This document shows, piece after piece, positions 8,946 through 16,654 of a DNA stretch of 64,000 nucleotides. The DNA is taken from positions 2,914,001 through 2,978,000 of the forward strand of contig NZ_CP108488.1 of the NCBI RefSeq assembly GCF_035987325.1, read 5' to 3'. The notes beneath the pieces are model-generated. The model ran no database searches. It worked only from the letters and a program-made list of their open reading frames with translations, and had not been told where the DNA came from. Source of the DNA: Streptomyces sp. NBC_01244 (GTDB taxonomy: Bacteria; Actinomycetota; Actinomycetes; Streptomycetales; Streptomycetaceae). Made by a program: the position numbers and the translations under genes. How positions within the stretch are numbered: position 1 is the stretch's first letter; each line of letters begins with the position of its first letter.

Positions 8946-9757
8946 GCCGAGGAACGCCCGGAGCGTTCGGCGGGGGTGGCTTCACGGACGGGGCCCGGCT
9001 TTGGCTCGAAGGCCTGGGCGGGCTCCGCAACGTGGTGCGCCAAGAACTCGTCGGCCGTCAGGTCGACGAGCAGATCGCGCACCGCTTCCCCGTGGGGCAG
9101 CGGCTGCGCGTCCTCGACGTCGGCATGGGCCAGGGCACCCAGGCGCTGCGCCTGGCCCGAGCCGGGCACATGGTGACCGGGCTGGAGCAGGACCCGGCCA
9201 TGCTGGCCGTCGCCCGTGAGGTGCTGGCCGCCGAGCCCCCCGGGATCCAGGACCGCGTCCGCCTCATGGAGGGCGACGGCCGGGAGACCGGCGCACACTT
9301 CCTGCCGGGCAGCTTCGACGTCGTGCTCTGCCACGGCGTCCTCATGTACGTGCCCGAGCCGGACGCCATGCTCGCCGGCCTCGCCCGGATGCTGGCCCCC
9401 GGCGGACTGCTGTCCCTGCTGGTGCGCAACGGCGACGCCCTCGCGATGCGGCCCGGCCTGCACGGCGACTGGACGGCCGCGCTGGCGGCCTTCGACGGCG
9501 TCGACTACAGGAACCGGCTGGGCCTGGACGTACGCGCCGACCGGCTGGCCACGCTGACCGCGACCCTGTCGGGGATCGGCGCCCCGCTGCAGACCTGGTA
9601 CGGCGTGCGCGTCTTCACCGACGGCACCGAGGCCGGGGACCAGCTCCCCGCCGACGAGGAGCTGGAGAGGCTGCTCGCCGCCGAGGACCGCGCCGGGCGG
9701 ACCGACCCCTACCGCGGGGTCGCCGCGCTGCTGCACCTGTGCGGCGTACGGGGCTGA
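8942..9757 (+). CDS. Class I SAM-dependent methyltransferase (probable CTG start)
   Basis: Methyltransferase of about 271 aa. Motif I is LRVLDVGMGQGTQALRLA, with a following acidic residue in GLEQD that binds the SAM ribose, and later motifs are DVVLCHGVLMYVPEP and LAPGGLLSLLVRN. The target is unknown. No ATG, GTG or TTG lies in frame near the DUF3043 stop. The first in-frame ATG (8756) is deep inside the previous gene, and the next GTG (about 9032) would remove a conserved-looking N-terminus. CTG at 8942 overlaps the previous TGA as CTGA and follows GGGGAA with 6-base spacing, so I infer a CTG start coupled to DUF3043. Confidence 0.8.
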   Translation: MSRGTPGAFGGGGFTDGARLWLEGLGGLRNVVRQELVGRQVDEQIAHRFPVGQRLRVLDVGMGQGTQALRLARAGHMVTGLEQDPAMLAVAREVLAAEPPGIQDRVRLMEGDGRETGAHFLPGSFDVVLCHGVLMYVPEPDAMLAGLARMLAPGGLLSLLVRNGDALAMRPGLHGDWTAALAAFDGVDYRNRLGLDVRADRLATLTATLSGIGAPLQTWYGVRVFTDGTEAGDQLPADEELERLLAAEDRAGRTDPYRGVAALLHLCGVRG

Positions 9758-9802
9758 GCGCCCGAGCACCCCTTTGCACGAGCGCCCGAGCACCCCTTGC
9801 AC
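9756..9802. repeat. Tandem duplication of 24/23 bp at the gene end
   Basis: The segment starting GAGCGCCCGAGCACCCC is present twice head to tail (9756-9779 and 9780-9802), differing by one T. The first copy contains the stop codon of the methyltransferase. Confidence 0.9.
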
Positions 9803-9806
9803 GGCA

Positions 9807-9836
9807 GAGCCCGGACCCCCGAGGGAGTCCGGGCTC
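9807..9836. terminator. Bidirectional terminator hairpin
   Basis: Perfect 10-bp arms GAGCCCGGAC (9807-9816) and GTCCGGGCTC (9827-9836). It lies between the convergent methyltransferase and 70-aa gene. Confidence 0.75.
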
Positions 9837-9868
9837 TCGCGCACCCGGCCGGAACCGGTCGGCGCCGG

Positions 9869-10081
9869 TTAGAGTTCGGCGGCCTCGCGCAGGCTCATCG
9901 TGTAGAGCTGGACCCCGTTGTCGTCGGACAGCTTCACCTGTTCCGTACCGCCCTCGAGGAGGTCCTTCCAGTACTCGCCGATCCAGGATTCGGCGTCCCC
10001 CTGCGTGGTGAACTCCTCCGGCACCACCGACGGGCTCGTCTCATCGCCGTCGGCCGTCTCGAACCGCCACGTCCACGCCAT
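9869..10081 (-). CDS. Small conserved hypothetical protein
   Basis: 70-aa acidic protein beginning MAWTWRFETADGDE from the ATG at 10081. An in-frame start 30 bases upstream would only add a poorly conserved-looking leader. The central part has aromatic residues (ESWIGEYWKDLLEGG) and the end reads LYTMSLREAAEL. The composition is that of a small soluble globular protein of the kind commonly annotated only as hypothetical in Streptomyces. No catalytic motif is visible. It diverges from the cobU fusion gene. Confidence 0.75.
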   Translation of the reverse strand: MAWTWRFETADGDETSPSVVPEEFTTQGDAESWIGEYWKDLLEGGTEQVKLSDDNGVQLYTMSLREAAEL

Positions 10082-10185
10082 GTCCGCCTCCGTTGCTCGT
10101 CCGCTTCTCACACGCTTCTCGCCTTGAGTGTGCCCGCAGACTAACCGGGCGCGCAGCAGTCCCGGCGACGCGGGAGGATCATCCT

Positions 10186-11391
10186 GTGGAACTCACTCTG
10201 CTCGGCACCGGCACACCCGAAGGACTGCCCCGCCCCGGCTGTCCCTGCGCCGCCTGCGCGCTCTCCGTGGGGCCCCGGGCGCGCGCCGCCACCTCCGTGC
10301 TCGTGGACGGGGCGCTGCTGCTGGACCTGACCCCCGGGGCGGTGCTCGCCGGCGCCCGGGCGGGGCATTCGCTGGCCGCCGTACGGCAGGTCCTGCTGAC
10401 CCACCCGCACGACGGCCCCGCCGTGGAGCTGCCGCCGGGGCTGCCGGCGGCAGGGCGGGTGCCGGACGGGCGGGAGCTCGCGGTGATCTCGGGGCACCGG
10501 GTGCGGGCCGTGCCGATGGACGCGCCGGGCACCGGGTACGAGGTGACCGGGCCGGACGGCGCCCGGATGCTGTACCTGCCGCCGGGCGGCGCCCCGGCCG
10601 GGACCTCGGGCACCAGCGGGCGGCGCCCGTACGACGTGGTCCTCGCGGACGTGCTCGGCCGGCCGGAGGCGCTGGCGCGGCTTCGGGCCAGCGGGGCGGT
10701 GGGCCCGGCGACGGACGTGATCGCCGTCCACCTGGACCACGACACCCCGCCGGGAGCGGAACTGGAGCGCCGGTGCGCGGCCGCGGGCGCGCGGACGGTG
10801 GCGGACGGGACCACGGTGGCGGCCGGGGAGTACCGGCCGGCGCCGGAGGTGCCGCGGCGGACCCTGGTCCTGGGCGGTGCCCGCTCGGGCAAGTCGTACG
10901 AGGCCGAGCGCCGGCTGACCGGCTACCCGGAGGTCGTCTACGTGGCCACCGGCGGTACCCGCGAGGGCGATGCGGAATGGGCGGCGCGGGTCGGGCTCCA
11001 CCGCGAGCGCAGGGCGGCTTCCTGGCGGACGGTGGAGACCTGCGATCTGGTGCCGCTGCTGGAGCAGGACGGCCCGGCCCTGCTCGTCGACTGCCTGGCG
11101 CTGTGGCTCACGGACGCCATGGACCGGGCCGGGGCCTGGGACGACGCGGTCTGGGCGGACAAGGGCGCCGCGGAGCTGCGGGAACGGACCGCATCGCTCG
11201 TGGCGGCCGTCCGCGCGACCCGCCGGCCGGTGGTGCTGGTCAGTAACGAGGTCGGCTCGGGCGTGGTCCCCGCGACCGCGTCGGGGCGCCGGTTCCGGGA
11301 CGAGCTGGGGCGGCTGAACGCGGGGGTCGCCGGGGAGTGCGAGCACGTCCTCCTGGTGGTGGCGGGGCAGGCTCTGGTCCTCAAGCAATAG
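10186..11391 (+). CDS. cobU: MBL-like domain fused to adenosylcobinamide kinase/guanylyltransferase CobU
   Basis: 401-aa two-domain protein from the GTG at 10186. The C-terminal part (about residues 225-401) is CobU, which phosphorylates adenosylcobinamide and then transfers GMP: P-loop GGARSGKS, LLVDCLALWLTD and SNEVGSGVVP are all present. The N-terminal part (about 1-220) looks like a metallo-beta-lactamase-fold domain, starting LTLLGTGTPEGLPRPGCPC, and its central motif THPHDGPA departs from the usual HxHxDH. It may therefore be a degenerate hydrolase or a phosphatase of the pathway. It lies 119 bases upstream of cobT on the same strand, in the same pathway. Confidence 0.9.
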   Translation: MELTLLGTGTPEGLPRPGCPCAACALSVGPRARAATSVLVDGALLLDLTPGAVLAGARAGHSLAAVRQVLLTHPHDGPAVELPPGLPAAGRVPDGRELAVISGHRVRAVPMDAPGTGYEVTGPDGARMLYLPPGGAPAGTSGTSGRRPYDVVLADVLGRPEALARLRASGAVGPATDVIAVHLDHDTPPGAELERRCAAAGARTVADGTTVAAGEYRPAPEVPRRTLVLGGARSGKSYEAERRLTGYPEVVYVATGGTREGDAEWAARVGLHRERRAASWRTVETCDLVPLLEQDGPALLVDCLALWLTDAMDRAGAWDDAVWADKGAAELRERTASLVAAVRATRRPVVLVSNEVGSGVVPATASGRRFRDELGRLNAGVAGECEHVLLVVAGQALVLKQ

Positions 11392-11471
11392 CCGCGGGCA
11401 CCGGCAACGGAACGCGGCGCACGGACCGTTCGGGCACCGCTGGGGCCAGGCGTCGCGGGGCAGACGGGAGT

Positions 11472-11503
11472 TTGACGACAGGCCCTGGGGGCCGCTGTAC
11501 CCT
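11472..11503 (+). promoter_or_regulatory. Candidate cobT promoter
   Basis: TTGACG (11472-11477) and TGTACC (11496-11501, spacer 18) or TACCCT (11498-11503, spacer 20) precede the cobT ATG at 11511, consistent with a housekeeping-sigma promoter giving a leaderless or near-leaderless message. Confidence 0.5.
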
Positions 11504-11510
11504 CTGGCAA

Positions 11511-12572
11511 ATGACCACGCTGAATCTCGACGACTTCTCCGATCTGATCGAGCGCCCCGACGGGGGCGTCCGGCGTGACGCCGAGGAACGCCGTGAACGG
11601 CTGGCCGTGCCGATCGGGGCGCTGGGGCGGCTCGACGAACTCGCCGAGTGGCTCGCCGCCGCGCAGGGGCGGGTACCGGTCAAGCCGATCGAGCGGCCCC
11701 GCGTCGTGCTGTTCGCCGCCGACCACGGGGTGGCCTCCGAGGGGGTCTCCGTGCGTCCCGCCGGCAGCGCCCACGAGTTGGTGCGCGCCGTCCTGGACGG
11801 GCGGAGCCCGGTGGCGGTCCTGGCCGCGCGGTTCGGCGCCTCCGTACGGATCGTGGACGCCGGCCTGGACTGCCATCTCGACCTGCTGCCCCAGGAGATC
11901 ACCAAGCACCGCGTCCGGCGCGGGAGCGGGCGGATCGACGTCGAGGACGCGCTGACGACCGAGGAGGCCGAGGCCGCGCTGCGCCTCGGGATGCAGATCG
12001 CCGACGAGGAGGCCGACTCCGGGACCGACCTGGTCGTCCTCGGTGACCTGAGCGTCGGCGGGACCACCGTCGCCGCGACCCTCGTCGCCGCCCTGTGCGG
12101 CACCGACGCCTCCGTGGTCACCGGCCGCGGCGGCATGCCGATCGACGACCTGACCTGGATGCGCAAGTGCGCGGCGATCCGCGACGCGCTGCGACGCGCC
12201 CGGCCCGTCCTCGGGGATCAGGTCGCGCTGCTCGCGACGGTCGGCGGCGCCGACGTCGCCGCGATCACCGGCTTCCTGCTCCAGTGCGCGGTGCGCCGTA
12301 CCCCCGTGATCCTCGACGGGGTCGTTTCGGCGGCCTGCGGGCTGGTGGCCCAGCGGGCCGCTTTCCGGGCCCCGGACTGGTGGCTGGCCGGACAGGCCAG
12401 CGGAGAGCCCGGCCAGGCCAAGGCACTGGACCGGATGGCGCTCAACCCCGTGCTCGACCACGGCGTCACTGTGGGAGAAGGAACCGGGGCGCTGCTGGCT
12501 CTTCCCCTCGTCCAGGCGGCCGCCGCACTCGCGGCGGAACTCCCCGAACGAGCGGCCGAGCCCACCGAATGA
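11511..12572 (+). CDS. cobT: Nicotinate-nucleotide-dimethylbenzimidazole phosphoribosyltransferase CobT
   Basis: Activates 5,6-dimethylbenzimidazole to alpha-ribazole phosphate for the cobalamin lower ligand. The 353-aa product has family segments VVLFAADHGVASEGVS, LGDLSVGGTTVAATL and, near the C-terminus, GVTVGEGTGALLALPLVQAA, which contains the catalytic glutamate. The ATG at 11511 fits the family N-terminus, since the longer frame upstream lies outside the conserved region. It is followed within 20 bases by a hairpin. With cobS and cobU it completes the nucleotide-loop branch in this window. Confidence 0.93.
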   Translation: MTTLNLDDFSDLIERPDGGVRRDAEERRERLAVPIGALGRLDELAEWLAAAQGRVPVKPIERPRVVLFAADHGVASEGVSVRPAGSAHELVRAVLDGRSPVAVLAARFGASVRIVDAGLDCHLDLLPQEITKHRVRRGSGRIDVEDALTTEEAEAALRLGMQIADEEADSGTDLVVLGDLSVGGTTVAATLVAALCGTDASVVTGRGGMPIDDLTWMRKCAAIRDALRRARPVLGDQVALLATVGGADVAAITGFLLQCAVRRTPVILDGVVSAACGLVAQRAAFRAPDWWLAGQASGEPGQAKALDRMALNPVLDHGVTVGEGTGALLALPLVQAAAALAAELPERAAEPTE

Positions 12573-12583
12573 GTCGCAGGAGC

Positions 12584-12606
12584 CCGCGGCCTCGACCAGG
12601 CCGCGG
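12584..12606 (+). terminator. Hairpin after cobT
   Basis: CCGCGGCCT (12584-12592) and AGGCCGCGG (12598-12606) form a perfect 9-bp stem with a 5-base loop, 11 bases after the cobT stop. Confidence 0.6.
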
Positions 12607-12640
12607 TCCTCCGGAGCGAAGCACGGACCGCGATGCCCCA

Positions 12641-12646
12641 TATCAT
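12641..12646 (+). promoter_or_regulatory. -10 element of the lysyltransferase gene
   Basis: TATCAT ends 8 bases before the ATG at 12655, the geometry of a leaderless actinobacterial promoter. No convincing -35 element was seen. Confidence 0.45.
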
Positions 12647-12654
12647 CGCTTTTT

Positions 12655-14607
12655 ATGGGAGAGGTCCGTTTGACCAGCGCAGAGACCGATCGGAAGACCG
12701 ACCGAGGAACCGGTGGGGATCCGAACGGCAGAAACAATCCGGGGGGCGGGCGGGGGAACGCCCAGGCCAACCCCCAGGCCAATGCCAATGCCAATGCCAA
12801 CACCAGTGCCCAGGGAGACACCCGGGGAAGCGGCCGGGGCAGCGTCCGCTCGCGGCGCAGCGCCACCTTCGCGGTGTGGTATTTGCGTGCCGTCACCTTC
12901 GTCAACCTGCTCAGCGCGGTGTGGTTCTCGCTCGGCCAGGACCTGCGCCGGCACAGCACCGCCGATTTCTACACCCCGTACCTGCTCACGGCGGGCTTCG
13001 CCTCCGCGGCGTTCTCGCTGCTGCTCACCGCCACCATGGGCCGCCGCAAACGCGCGGCCTGGATCTTGAACCTCGTGCTCAGCGGGCTGCTCCTGGCGGC
13101 CTTCGCGATGGCCGCCGTGGCCTCCTTCACCCCGTGCTCGGGGGGCTCGTACGAGTTCTGCTATCCGGAGTTCCGCGTCCACCCGCAGAACTGGGTGGCC
13201 TTCGGGCTGACCGCGCTCTTCGTCGGCGCCCTGCTGCTGGGCCGCCGGGAGTTCTACGCCAAGGGAGACCGCTCCAACCCGCTGCTGGCCAGCCTGGTCG
13301 CCTCCGTCGGCCTGCTGGTGACCTCGCTGGTCGCCGCCCTGCTCGTCGGCGCGACCAACACCGATCCGGACGCCGCGGACGCCACGTTCCTGGCCCGCTG
13401 GCGGTACGGCGTGATGCGGCTGGTCACCCTGGCGCCGGACGACAAGGCATACAACACGATCACCACCCCGGGCTGGGTGGACGTGGCGATCAACGTGATG
13501 TCCACGCTGCTGCTGCTCGCCGTCCTGTTCGCGGCCTTCCGCTCGCGCCGCGCCGTGGACCCGATCGGCGAGGAGGACGAGGAGAAGCTCCGTCTGCTGC
13601 TCGCCCGGCACGGCGACCGCGACTCGCTGGGCTACTTCGCGCTGCGCCGCGAGAAGTCCGTCATCTGGTCCCCCACCGGCAAGGCCGCGGTCACCTACCG
13701 CGTCGTCGGCGGGGTCTCACTGGCCTCCGGCGACCCGATCGGCGACCCCGAGGCCTGGCCCGGCGCCATCGACCCGTGGCTGGCCGAGGCCCGCGAGCAC
13801 GGCTGGGTCCCCGCCGTGATGGGCGCGAGCGAGGAAGCCGGGCAGATCTACGCCCGGCACGGACTGGACGCGCTGGAGCTCGGCGACGAGGCCATCGTGG
13901 AGACCGACGAGTTCACCCTGGAAGGCCGCGCCATGCGGACCGTCCGCCAGGCGTACAACCGGGTCAAGCGGGCCGGGTACACCGTCCGCATCCGCCGCCA
14001 CGCCGACATCCCGGCCGAGGAGATGGACGTACTCCTGCTGCGCGCCGACGACTGGCGCGACGGCGCGACCGAGCGCGGCTTCTCGATGGCACTGGGCCGG
14101 CTGGGCGATCCCGGCGACGGCCAGTGCGTGATGCTGGAGTGCTTCGACGGCGCGGGCGAGCTGCGCGCCGTGCTGTCCTTCGTCCCCTGGGGACCCAAGG
14201 GCCTCTCCCTGGACCTGATGCGCCGCGACCGGGATTCCGAGAACGGTCTGATGGAGTTCATGGTCATCGAACTCCTGGAGCGGTCAAAGGAGATCGGGGT
14301 CACACAGGTCTCGCTGAACTTCGCGATGTTCCGTTCCGTCTTCGAGCGCGGGTCGAAGCTCGGCGCCGGTCCGGTGCTGCGTCTGTGGCGCTCGCTGCTG
14401 AGCTTCTTCTCGCGCTGGTGGCAGATCGAGTCCCTCTACCGGGCCAACGCCAAATACCGGCCGATCTGGGAACCGCGGTTCATGCTCTTCGAGAAGAGTT
14501 CGGACCTGCTGCGGATCGGGATCGCGGCGGGCCGGGCCGAGGGCTTCCTGGAAGCACCCGGGCTGCCGAAGTGGATGCACCGCAGACATCTGGAGAGCAA
14601 GCGTTGA
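12655..14607 (+). CDS. MprF-like phosphatidylglycerol lysyltransferase (DUF2156)
   Basis: 650-aa membrane protein. Residues 1-70 are hydrophilic and low complexity, with an Asn-Ala run NANANANAN. Several TM helices follow between about 80 and 305. A cytosolic C-terminal GNAT-like DUF2156 domain (about 315-640) has GYFALRREKSVIWSPTGKAA, GDPIGDPEAWPGAI, WVPAVMGASEEA and SLDLMRRD. MprF proteins transfer an aminoacyl group, usually Lys from tRNA, to phosphatidylglycerol, lowering membrane negative charge and reducing sensitivity to cationic peptides. The downstream gene overlaps by 4 bases (TTGA), so they are coupled. The exact amino acid and lipid are not shown by sequence alone. Confidence 0.85.
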   Translation: MGEVRLTSAETDRKTDRGTGGDPNGRNNPGGGRGNAQANPQANANANANTSAQGDTRGSGRGSVRSRRSATFAVWYLRAVTFVNLLSAVWFSLGQDLRRHSTADFYTPYLLTAGFASAAFSLLLTATMGRRKRAAWILNLVLSGLLLAAFAMAAVASFTPCSGGSYEFCYPEFRVHPQNWVAFGLTALFVGALLLGRREFYAKGDRSNPLLASLVASVGLLVTSLVAALLVGATNTDPDAADATFLARWRYGVMRLVTLAPDDKAYNTITTPGWVDVAINVMSTLLLLAVLFAAFRSRRAVDPIGEEDEEKLRLLLARHGDRDSLGYFALRREKSVIWSPTGKAAVTYRVVGGVSLASGDPIGDPEAWPGAIDPWLAEAREHGWVPAVMGASEEAGQIYARHGLDALELGDEAIVETDEFTLEGRAMRTVRQAYNRVKRAGYTVRIRRHADIPAEEMDVLLLRADDWRDGATERGFSMALGRLGDPGDGQCVMLECFDGAGELRAVLSFVPWGPKGLSLDLMRRDRDSENGLMEFMVIELLERSKEIGVTQVSLNFAMFRSVFERGSKLGAGPVLRLWRSLLSFFSRWWQIESLYRANAKYRPIWEPRFMLFEKSSDLLRIGIAAGRAEGFLEAPGLPKWMHRRHLESKR

Positions 14608-15335
14608 GCACTGCCTCACTGCGGCGGTTCGCCCGCCGCGAGTGGGGGCCCCTGTACCGGACGGTCCGGGACGCGCTCGTCCGCGACAAGTGGCGGGCGA
14701 TCCCGATGACCCTCGGCGCGGTCTGCCTGACCGCGGTCTTCCAGGTCGTGCAGCAGACCTCATGGGGCTTCCAGCCGGTGCAGGACCTCGGGTCGGTCAA
14801 GGCCGTCGACCCGCTCTGGCTGGCCCTGCTGCGGACCCCGCTGTCGCTGTTCGTCCCGGCGCTGGACCTGCCGGTGTGGGGCGCGCTCGCGCAGATCCTG
14901 CTCGTCTTCGGGATCTCTGAGATCTGCATCGGCTGGTGGCGCACGCTGGTCATCGGCTACGTGGCCACCCTGGCCGGGACCACGTACGCGCGGATCGGGC
15001 TCTCGCTGGGCCCGGACCACCCCTTCGGCCTGCCCGCGTCGGACCGGATCGTCAACGACACCGGGCCCTCGGCGGCGGTGGTCGGGCTCGCCGTGTACGT
15101 CTGCTGGCGCTACCGGGCGTACCTGACCGGATCCGTCGTGATCCTGGTCATGATCGGCGAGCTGCTCTTCAAGGACAACCTGGCGGGCAAGGAACACCTG
15201 GCCGCCATCGCCGCGGTGATGCTGATCTGCCTGGTCCGGGCCAAGTGGGGCCCGGAGCGCTCCCGCGCCCCGCTCGGGCGGCGCCCGCCCGCCCCCGGGC
15301 CCGCGGCGCCTCCCGCCCCGCCGCCCCGGGTCTGA
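14604..15335 (+). CDS. Rhomboid-like integral membrane protein
   Basis: 243-aa multi-spanning protein starting at TTG 14604, overlapping the previous stop as TTGA, so translation is coupled to the lysyltransferase. Six or so hydrophobic helices are visible after a basic N-terminus. NDTGPSAAVVGLAVYV resembles the helix that carries the Ser motif in rhomboids, and LAGKEHLAAIAAV resembles the helix that carries the His. The serine context (GPSA rather than GxSG) is not convincing for a protease, so this is probably an inactive rhomboid-like fold. The tail is Pro-rich. Its role may be to assist lipid modification by its neighbour, which is inference from coupling only. Confidence 0.75.
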   Translation: MSTASLRRFARREWGPLYRTVRDALVRDKWRAIPMTLGAVCLTAVFQVVQQTSWGFQPVQDLGSVKAVDPLWLALLRTPLSLFVPALDLPVWGALAQILLVFGISEICIGWWRTLVIGYVATLAGTTYARIGLSLGPDHPFGLPASDRIVNDTGPSAAVVGLAVYVCWRYRAYLTGSVVILVMIGELLFKDNLAGKEHLAAIAAVMLICLVRAKWGPERSRAPLGRRPPAPGPAAPPAPPPRV

Positions 15336-15352
15336 AAGCGCGCGCGGGGCCG

Positions 15353-15358
15353 TACCGT
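15353..15358 (+). promoter_or_regulatory. -10 element of the histidine kinase gene
   Basis: TACCGT ends 6 bases before the GTG at 15365, consistent with a leaderless transcript that begins after the rhomboid-like gene. Confidence 0.4.
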
Positions 15359-15364
15359 ATCGGG

Positions 15365-16588
15365 GTGACGACACACCTCGGGCCGCTCGCCCCCACGCGG
15401 CAGTGGATGCGGGACCACCCGCTGGCCACCGACGCCGTACTGGCGTTCGGGGCGCTCGTCGCCATGGTCGTCGGGTCCTTCGCCGACCCGCACGGGGAGC
15501 ACGGGCCGACCTTCGGGACCCGCACCCCCGAGCCCTTCTCACTGGTCCTCATGGTGCTCGGCGCGGGCACCCTGGTGCTGCGGCGCCGGCGGCCGCGCGC
15601 GGTGCTGGCCGTGGCCGTCGGGCTCTCGCTGCTGGAGCTGACCACCGGGGAGCCGCGGGCACCCGTCGCCATGTGCACGGTGATCGCCCTCTACACGGTG
15701 GCCTCCCGCACCGACCGGCCCACCACCTGGAGGCTCGGCCTGCTCACCATGGCCGGGCTGACGGGCGTGGCCATGCTGGCCGGACCGCTGCCCTGGTACG
15801 CGCAGGAGAACCTCGGCATCTTCGCCTGGACCGGCATGGCCGCGGCCGCCGGGGACGCGGTGCGCAGCCGCCGGGCGTTCATCGACGCCATCCAGGAGCG
15901 GGCCGAGCGCGCCGAGCGGACCCGTGAGGAGGAGGCCCGGCGCCGGGTCGCCGAGGAGCGGCTGCGGATCGCCCGGGACCTGCACGACGTGGTGGCCCAT
16001 CACATCGCCCTGGTCAACGTGCAGGCGGGGGTGGCCGCGCACGTGATGGACAAGCGCCCGGACCAGGCCAAGGAGGCCCTGGCGCACGTACGGGACGCCA
16101 GCCGCTCGGCCCTGAACGAGCTGCGGGCGACCGTCGGGCTGCTGCGCCAGTCCGGCGACCCGGAGGCGCCGACCGAGCCCGCGCCCGGGCTGGCGGTCCT
16201 GGACGACCTGGTGGGAACCTTCCGGCACGCCGGGCTCCCGGTGAAGGTGATGGTCCAGCTGGGCCCGGCCGCGTCGGTTCCGCTGCCGGCCGCCGTGGAC
16301 CTGGCGGCGTACCGGGTGATCCAGGAGGCGCTGACCAACGTCCGCAAGCACGCGGGTCCGGGGGCCGGAGCCGAGGTCAGCGTGGTGCGGGTGGGCGGCT
16401 CGGTGGAGGTGACCGTGCTGGACGACGGCGGCTCCGCGGCGGACCCCTCGCCGGAACCCGGCGATCCCGGCGGCGGGCACGGCCTGCTCGGCATGCGCGA
16501 GCGGGCCGTGGCCCTGGGCGGCTCCTGCTTCGCCGGGCCCCGCTTCGGGGGCGGCTACCGGGTGCACGCGATCCTTCCGGTGGGCTGA
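15365..16588 (+). CDS. Sensor histidine kinase (NarL-system type, HisKA_3)
   Basis: 407-aa membrane kinase. Four to five hydrophobic segments occupy about residues 20-165, with little extracellular sequence. A coiled-coil linker rich in E and R follows, then the dimerisation/phosphoacceptor helix RIARDLHDVVAHH with H207. The ATPase domain includes VIQEALTNVRKHA (N-box), DDGG (G1-like) and GGGHGLLGMRERA (G2). This subtype pairs with NarL/LuxR regulators. No response regulator is adjacent, so it is an orphan in this layout. The NarL regulator at 4427-5143 is of the right class but distant. The GTG start has a matching -10 just upstream. Confidence 0.9.
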   Translation: MTTHLGPLAPTRQWMRDHPLATDAVLAFGALVAMVVGSFADPHGEHGPTFGTRTPEPFSLVLMVLGAGTLVLRRRRPRAVLAVAVGLSLLELTTGEPRAPVAMCTVIALYTVASRTDRPTTWRLGLLTMAGLTGVAMLAGPLPWYAQENLGIFAWTGMAAAAGDAVRSRRAFIDAIQERAERAERTREEEARRRVAEERLRIARDLHDVVAHHIALVNVQAGVAAHVMDKRPDQAKEALAHVRDASRSALNELRATVGLLRQSGDPEAPTEPAPGLAVLDDLVGTFRHAGLPVKVMVQLGPAASVPLPAAVDLAAYRVIQEALTNVRKHAGPGAGAEVSVVRVGGSVEVTVLDDGGSAADPSPEPGDPGGGHGLLGMRERAVALGGSCFAGPRFGGGYRVHAILPVG

Positions 16589-16615
16589 GCGGCGGGCGGC
16601 CCGGCCGACGCTCAG

Positions 16616-16650
16616 TAGGCGGTAGGCGGTAGGCGGTAGGCCGTAGGCAG
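16616..16650. repeat. Heptamer tandem repeat
   Basis: TAGGCGG occurs three times perfectly and then in two degraded copies between the kinase stop and the GH114 stop codon. Confidence 0.85.
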
Positions 16651-16654
16651 GCGG

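Noticed and set aside
9869..10111. Longer 80-aa form of the small protein
   Set aside because: The extra ten residues lack a ribosome site and conserved character; the ATG at 10081 is preferred.
6039..10185. Cobalamin riboswitch near cob genes
   Set aside because: No B12-box sequence or appropriate structure was recognised upstream of cobS, cobU or cobT.
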